Below are positions 33,406 through 37,355 of a stretch of 37,355 nucleotides of DNA, piece after piece. The notes under the pieces are model-generated. The model was not told the origin of the DNA and did not search any database. It saw only the letters and a program-made list of their open reading frames with translations. The number at the start of each line of letters is the position of its first letter. Position 1 is the stretch's first letter. The position numbers and the translations under genes were made by a program. Source of the DNA: Candidatus Tectomicrobia bacterium RIFCSPLOWO2_12_FULL_69_37 (GTDB lineage Bacteria; UBA8248); assembly GCA_001790955.1 (NCBI GenBank), contig MGDP01000151.1, positions 1 to 37,355 on the forward strand, in the 5' to 3' direction.

Positions 33406-34590
33406 GTGCCCCCCAAGCCGGCCGCAATCGTCATGGGCTTCATGGGCCAGTCCCCCTTCGCCGGGGTGGCCTGGCAGATGCTCCACTACATCGAGGGCCT
33501 CCGGCGGCTGGGCTACGACGTCCACTACCTCGAGGACACCCGCGCCTGGCCCTTCGACCCCGAGCAGGACGCCGTCACCGCCCGCAGCCTCTACACCACC
33601 CGCCTCATCGCCCGGCTCATGGCCTGGTGCGGCCTGGAGGGGAAGTGGTCCTACCGCTCCCCCTCGGACGGCGGCCTCCATGGCCTCTCGCCCGCGGCCC
33701 TCGGCCGGCTGCTCGGCCGCGCCGAGGTCCTCCTCAACGTGACCGGCGCCACCGTCCTGCGCGGGGAGCACATGCGCGTCCCGGCGCGGATCTACGTCGA
33801 GTCCGACCCCTTCCTGGCCCAGGTCGAGGTGCGCCAGGGCAAGCGGGAGACCGAGGCCTTCCTGGACGCCCACACCCACTGGTTCACCTTCGGGGAGAAC
33901 ATCGGCCGGCCCGGCTGCGGCATCCCCCTCTGCCCCCAGTTCGACTTCAAGCCCACCCGCCAGCCCGTCGTCACGGACTGGTGGCGGGCGACCGGGAGCC
34001 CCCCCGGCGGCGCCCCCTTCACCACCATCACGAGCTGGAAGCAGACGGGCAAGGACGCGGCCTGGGAGGGGGAGACCTACCTCTGGAGCAAGCACCTGGA
34101 GCTCCTGAAGTTCGTGGATCTCCCCGCGCGCACCCCCGAGGCGGTGGAGATGGCCCTGGCCTGCCGGGAGGAGGACGTGATCCGGATGCTCCGCTCCCGC
34201 GGCTGGCGCATCACCGACGCCCTCGCCCTCTCGCGGGACATCCTCCCCTACCGGGACTACATCCGGGCCTCGCGCGGGGAGTTCACCGTAGCGAAGGATC
34301 AGTACGTGCGCCCCTGGACGGGCTGGTTCAGCGACCGCACCGCCTGCTTCCTCGCGGCGGGCCGGCCCGCCGTCACCCAGGACACCGGCTTCGGAGCCGT
34401 CCTCCCCGCCGGGCGGGGCCTCTTCCCCTTCCGGACGATGGAGGACATCCTCGCCGCCTTCGAGGCCATCCGGGCGGACTACCCGGCCCACTGCCGGGCC
34501 GCGCGCGAGATCGCGGAGGAGTACTTCGCGGCCGAGCGCGTCCTCGCCCGGATGATGGCGCACATCGGGGCTCCCGTCCCCGCCGCCTGA
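33406..34590 (+). CDS. GT-B-like glycosyltransferase, unassigned family
   Basis: A 394-aa protein with a GT-B-like layout: N-terminal IVMGFMGQSPFAGVAWQMLHYIEGLRRLGYDVHYLED, a donor-like region with WFTFGENIG, and a C-terminal half with YVRPWTGWFSDRTACFLAAGRPAVTQDTGFG and RGLFPFRTMEDILAAFEAI, which is how many GT1/GT4-type enzymes position the donor sugar. The first helix with H-Y-x-x-GL-x-x-x-GY-x-V resembles the acceptor side. It starts with a GTG four bases after the ABC gene stop, so it belongs to the same operon. The exact family and sugar are not clear from sequence. Confidence 0.7.
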   Translation: MPPKPAAIVMGFMGQSPFAGVAWQMLHYIEGLRRLGYDVHYLEDTRAWPFDPEQDAVTARSLYTTRLIARLMAWCGLEGKWSYRSPSDGGLHGLSPAALGRLLGRAEVLLNVTGATVLRGEHMRVPARIYVESDPFLAQVEVRQGKRETEAFLDAHTHWFTFGENIGRPGCGIPLCPQFDFKPTRQPVVTDWWRATGSPPGGAPFTTITSWKQTGKDAAWEGETYLWSKHLELLKFVDLPARTPEAVEMALACREEDVIRMLRSRGWRITDALALSRDILPYRDYIRASRGEFTVAKDQYVRPWTGWFSDRTACFLAAGRPAVTQDTGFGAVLPAGRGLFPFRTMEDILAAFEAIRADYPAHCRAAREIAEEYFAAERVLARMMAHIGAPVPAA

Positions 34591-34930
34591 GCGCCCAGGG
34601 AAGAAAACCCGAAGCGATCTCTTCCTTTCGCCGCCCGAATCGGCATCTTGCCGCGGGCGCGCGGCGAAAGAAGGGCGGCGCCTTCTCCCACTGCCCGTCC
34701 CGCCCGCTTTTCCTCCCGCCGCAGGAACCGGAGCGCGGCGCAGTTCGTTTGTCAATTCAACAGGGATGCGTCTCCGCCTCACCCTTTTGACCGCACGAGC
34801 CCAAGCCGCCTTGGGCGTCCGCGGGCGCGCGCGAGCGCCCGCTCACGAGGACGCCCGCCGCACCGGGCACCCCAGCTCCGACGGGCGGGAGAGGCCTTTC
34901 CTCCCGCCGGGAAGCCCCGAGGGCCCGCCC
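34591..34930. other. Gap between the two glycosyltransferase genes with a large hairpin
   Basis: About 340 bases. A perfect 10-bp inverted repeat CTTTCGCCGC (34625-34634) / GCGGCGAAAG (34661-34670) with a 26-base loop lies 35 bases after the upstream gene. An in-frame ATG at 34766 would add 55 residues to the downstream protein, but they are low-complexity and unlike the family, so this is treated as non-coding. The sequence around 34740-34765 is slightly AT-richer and could hold a second promoter; none is convincing. Confidence 0.45.
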
Positions 34931-36019
34931 ATGGCGGCTGCACCCACCGCCCCCCTGCGGATCGCCCAGATAGCCCCCCTTTGGGCCAGCGTGCCGCCCT
35001 CCCGCTACGGGGGGACAGAGGCCATCGTCCACCTGCTGACCGAGGAGCTCGTGCGGCGCGGCCACGAGGTGACCCTCTTCGCCTCGGGGGACTCCCGGAC
35101 GAGCGCCAGGCTCCGCCCGGGCTGCGAGGAAAACCTGGTCGACGCCATGGCCAAGGGCGCCGCCTGGTTCTACGAGGGCTACGCCAACGCGAACTTGGCG
35201 CAGGCCATCCGGGACTCCAGCTCGTTCGACGTGATCAACTGCCACCTGGGGTGCGGGGCCATCCCCGTCGGCACCCTCTCCAAGACCCCCGTCGTCCACC
35301 GGATCAACAGCGCCCTGACCCCGGACGACCTGTGGATGCTGGGCCGCCACCCGGGCGTCCCGATCATCGCCCAGACCCGCTCCCAGATCGCCTCCGTCCC
35401 GCCCCCGCACCGCGCGGGCCTCCGGGTCATCCACAACGGGATAGACATCGAGGCCTTCGAGCCCTCCTTCCGCCCCGGCGCGTACCTCGCCTACCTGGGG
35501 CGCATGTCCCCGCTCAAGAACCCCCTGGACGCTATCCGGATCGCCCGGGAGGCCGGGCTCCCCATCCTCCTGGCGGGCGCCCCCGAGAACCAGGAGGAGG
35601 AGGCCTACTTCGCCGGGCAGATCCAGCCCCTCCTCGACGGCAGGGACGCCGCCTGCATCGGCCGCGTGGGCCACGCCGAGAAGAACGAGTTCCTCAAGAA
35701 CGCGGCCGCCCTCCTCTTCCCCGTCCAGTGGGAGGAGCCCTTCGGCAACGTCATGGTGGAGGCAATGGCCTGCGGGACCCCCGTGCTCGCCTACGACCGG
35801 GGCGCGGTGAGCGAGGTGGTGGACTACGGGACGACCGGCTTCCACGCCGACTCGGCCGGGGCGCTGGCCCGCCTCGTCCCCCGGGCCCTCGCGCTCGGCC
35901 GCGCCGCCATCCGGGCGCGCGCCCTCGAGCGCTTCAGCCACACCCGGATGGTGGACGAGTACCTCGAGGTCTACCGCTCCCTGGCGGGCGCCGCCGAGAG
36001 CTACGCCCACTTGGCCTGA
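34931..36019 (+). CDS. GT4-family glycosyltransferase
   Basis: A 362-aa GT-B enzyme. N-terminal RIAQIAPLWASVPPSRYGGTEAIVHLLTEELVRRGHEVTLFASG is typical of family 4. The donor site has VIHNGIDIEAF, LGRMSPLKNPLDAIRIA, and EEPFGNVMVEAMACGTPVLAYDRGAVSEVV with the EX7E pair E269 and E277. Such enzymes add a sugar from a nucleotide-sugar donor with retention of configuration. The start at 34931 is chosen because it begins just before the conserved region and has CGAGGG upstream. It is 340 bases from the previous transferase and probably the last gene of the cluster. Confidence 0.88.
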   Translation: MAAAPTAPLRIAQIAPLWASVPPSRYGGTEAIVHLLTEELVRRGHEVTLFASGDSRTSARLRPGCEENLVDAMAKGAAWFYEGYANANLAQAIRDSSSFDVINCHLGCGAIPVGTLSKTPVVHRINSALTPDDLWMLGRHPGVPIIAQTRSQIASVPPPHRAGLRVIHNGIDIEAFEPSFRPGAYLAYLGRMSPLKNPLDAIRIAREAGLPILLAGAPENQEEEAYFAGQIQPLLDGRDAACIGRVGHAEKNEFLKNAAALLFPVQWEEPFGNVMVEAMACGTPVLAYDRGAVSEVVDYGTTGFHADSAGALARLVPRALALGRAAIRARALERFSHTRMVDEYLEVYRSLAGAAESYAHLA

Positions 36020-36043
36020 TCCCGTCCACCGGCAAGGATACCC

Positions 36044-36192
36044 GTAGGGGCGAGGCCCCCACGACATCATCCGCCGGCCGATCCTCTGTAGGGGCGAACC
36101 CTCCTTCGGAGGCCGTAGCCCCTACGGAGGGCGAAGGCCTCGTGCTCGCCCATTTCCGGCACGGCGGGGCGAATACAAGATTCGCCCCTACG
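36044..36192. repeat. GTAGGGGCG-family palindromes, composite copy E
   Basis: A GTAGGGGCGAGGC end at 36044 and a second GTAGGGGCGAACC end at 36088 are followed by GTAGCCCCTAC (36115-36125) and a closing GATTCGCCCCTAC at 36180-36192. It looks like two or more elements inserted into or next to each other. Confidence 0.7.
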
Positions 36193-36337
36193 GAATCAAC
36201 ACCTCCCATCCGCACCCGCAAAAAAATCCCCGATCCCGGAACCAGCGCGAACTTGAGGTAAGAGCTTCCGGGCCGGGGGGGGGTATCTTCCTCCAGGAGG
36301 GTGATGCGGCCGCGCGCGGCCAGGGGGGGCCTTCGTT

Positions 36338-36392
36338 TGTAGGGGCGGGCTTGGCTTCGGTGAGCTCAGCCGAACCGAAACCCGCCCCTACA
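36338..36392. repeat. GTAGGGGCG-family palindrome, copy F
   Basis: Ends TGTAGGGGCGGG and CCCGCCCCTACA enclose a 31-base centre with its own partial hairpin (GGCTTCGGTGAGCTCAGCC). Confidence 0.8.
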
Positions 36393-36427
36393 GGGTCATA
36401 GGTGAAAGGGACAGGCAGGAGATGAAA

Positions 36428-36619
36428 ACGCAAATTCCACCAATTTCACGGGGATTCCCGCCGAAAAAAATGGCCGCGCGCGGGTGTCTGGGGGTGTCTG
36501 GGGTTTTCCGGGACATTCCGGCGGGAAAAAACGCAGGGCCCCGGGCGGGTTCTCACGCCGGGAAGGGCAAAATGAAAATTCTATCGATTTTCAGCGAATT
36601 CCAGCGAAAAAAACGGTGG
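36428..36619 (+). repeat. Diverged AT-rich direct repeat pair
   Basis: Two stretches, each about 45 bases, share the plan AAATTC-x-x-x-C-ATTTTC-x-x-x-x-ATTCC-x-GC-CGAAAAAAA (36430-36476 and 36576-36619). They are separated by about 100 bases that include a tandem GGGTGTCTGG. They are clearly related but too diverged to be a recent duplication. Confidence 0.5.
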
Positions 36620-36702
36620 ACAGCCCCCCTCTCGTTCCAGAGCCCGGCCTGTGGTAGAAAACCTCCCGAGCTTCCATCGTCCCCCCTTATGAGGACCCGC
36701 GC

Positions 36703-37355
36703 ATGGCCTTCCGCCACCGCCTGCCCGACGGACGCGAGTACGTCTCCCACCGGCCCCAGGTGACGGGCCGCCGCGCCATGGTGGCCTCGGGCCACCACCT
36801 GGCCACCCAGGCCGGGCTGCGCATCCTCGACCGGGGCGGGAACGCCGTGGACGCGGGGGTGGCGGCGGGGCTCTGCATGAGCGTGCTGCTGACCGACATG
36901 ATCTCTTTCCTCGGGGTGGCTCCCATCATCCTCTACCTGGCGAAGGAGCGGCGGGTGACGACCATCAGCGGCCTCGGGCGCTGGCCGAAGGCGGTCTCCA
37001 TCCAGTGGTTCCGGGAGAAGTGGGGGGGCGAGATCCCGCCCGGCGTCGCCCGCTGCGTGGTGCCCGCGGCCGCGGACGCCTGGCTCACCGCCCTCGAGAA
37101 GTACGGCACCATGCGCTTCGCGGACGTCGCGGCGGACGCCATCGAGCTGGCCGGGCGCGGCTTCCCCATGCACCACTTCATGCACGAGCACATCGCCGCG
37201 GGCCGGGAGAGCTACTACCGCTTCCCGGAGAACCGGACGGTCTATTTCCCGGAGGGGGACTTGGCGCCGGTGGGCGCCCTCGTCTTCCACCGCGACCTGG
37301 CGGAGACCTACCAGCGTATGGCCCGGGCGGAGGAGAAAGCCAGCTCGCGCCCGGC
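36703..37355 (+). CDS. Gamma-glutamyltranspeptidase-family protein, N-terminal part
   Basis: The frame stays open for 217 codons to the right edge of the window. The protein shows the family start: RAMVASGHHLATQAGLRILD, then GGNAVDAGVAAGLCMSV, TTISGLGRWPKAVS, PGVARCVVPAAADAWLTALE and FADVAADAIELAGRGFPM. Gamma-glutamyltranspeptidase and related N-terminal-nucleophile hydrolases act on gamma-glutamyl compounds or similar amides; the autocleavage site and catalytic Thr lie beyond the window, so activity cannot be judged. The usual GGG-F motif of true transpeptidases is replaced by FLGVAPIILYL, which suggests a divergent subfamily. The ATG follows GAGGACCCGCGC; no strong Shine-Dalgarno. Confidence 0.85.
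   Translation, partial: MAFRHRLPDGREYVSHRPQVTGRRAMVASGHHLATQAGLRILDRGGNAVDAGVAAGLCMSVLLTDMISFLGVAPIILYLAKERRVTTISGLGRWPKAVSIQWFREKWGGEIPPGVARCVVPAAADAWLTALEKYGTMRFADVAADAIELAGRGFPMHHFMHEHIAAGRESYYRFPENRTVYFPEGDLAPVGALVFHRDLAETYQRMARAEEKASSRP

Larger units (their letters stand above)
36020..36702. other. Repeat-rich intergenic region before the gamma-glutamyltranspeptidase gene
   Basis: About 680 bases without a gene, occupied almost entirely by repeats: GTAGGGGCG-family copies (36044-36192 and 36338-36392), an AT-rich direct-repeat pair (about 36428-36476 and 36574-36619), a tandem GGGTGTCTGG (36482-36502) and a 9-bp inverted repeat TTCCCGCCG/CGGCGGGAA (36455-36463 and 36519-36527). I see no convincing promoter. 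Confidence 0.6.

Noticed and set aside
34766-34930. 55-residue N-terminal extension of the GT4 enzyme
   Set aside because: The extension is Arg/Ala/Pro-rich without family similarity, and the ATG at 34931 lies right before the conserved start of the GT4 fold.

Overview
This is a very GC-rich stretch (third codon positions are almost all G or C) from a Gram-negative-type bacterium. Signs of an outer membrane are lipoproteins with lipoboxes, a 17 kDa-antigen-like glycine-zipper protein and an MsbA/NdvA-like exporter. The sequence alone does not fix the lineage. The gene mix and the many short palindromic intergenic repeats suit an uncultivated high-GC lineage such as Rokubacteria, NC10, Tectomicrobia or a deltaproteobacterial relative, but that is inference.

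Layout. 1-2.9 kb: the start of a ring-opening amidohydrolase (cut by the window edge), yajQ, an ammonium channel (amt) and a stand-alone receiver. 3.0-5.6 kb: small minus-strand genes resembling the gp25/gp26/gp27 block of Mu-like phages, plus a zinc-ribbon protein and a 55-aa phage-type membrane protein. No terminase, portal or capsid gene is present. 5.7-8.6 kb: a secreted 5'-nucleotidase, a glycine-zipper lipoprotein and two paralogous small membrane proteins. 8.6-9.8 kb: a low-GC island with three overlapping minus-strand genes, HicA-like, DUF3467-like and HicB-like. 9.8-15.1 kb: small accessory genes, including an excisionase-like HTH protein, a membrane-anchored mini FGE-sulfatase domain, a lipoprotein, a zinc ribbon, a chlorite-dismutase-family protein, an M28 peptidase and an MNT/HEPN pair.

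15.2-26.1 kb is core metabolism. A superoxide dismutase and peroxiredoxin pair sits behind a clear sigma-70-type promoter. metF follows, then a minus-strand operon gltB-gltD-rhodanese encoding glutamate synthase. A divergent LysR regulator lies upstream with a shared AT-rich control region, the arrangement seen for gltC/gltAB in Bacillus. Together with amt, the window covers ammonium uptake and part of its assimilation. A carboxymuconolactone-decarboxylase-family protein and small membrane or monooxygenase-like genes follow.

27.8-36.0 kb is a co-directional polysaccharide cluster: galE, a GH-GT2 fusion membrane enzyme, an ABC exporter, a GT-B-like transferase and a GT4 transferase. It looks like a synthesis-and-export system for a short or cyclic glycan. 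The window closes with the first part of a gamma-glutamyltranspeptidase-family gene.

Most intergenic gaps carry palindromes. A family with ends GTAGGGGCG...CGCCCCTAC occurs in about six places, and in one case it supplies the stop codon of the adjacent gene. The strongest candidates for something undescribed are the hicA-like/DUF3467/hicB-like operon, the orphan Mu-like packaging block and the GH-GT2/ABC glycan cluster.
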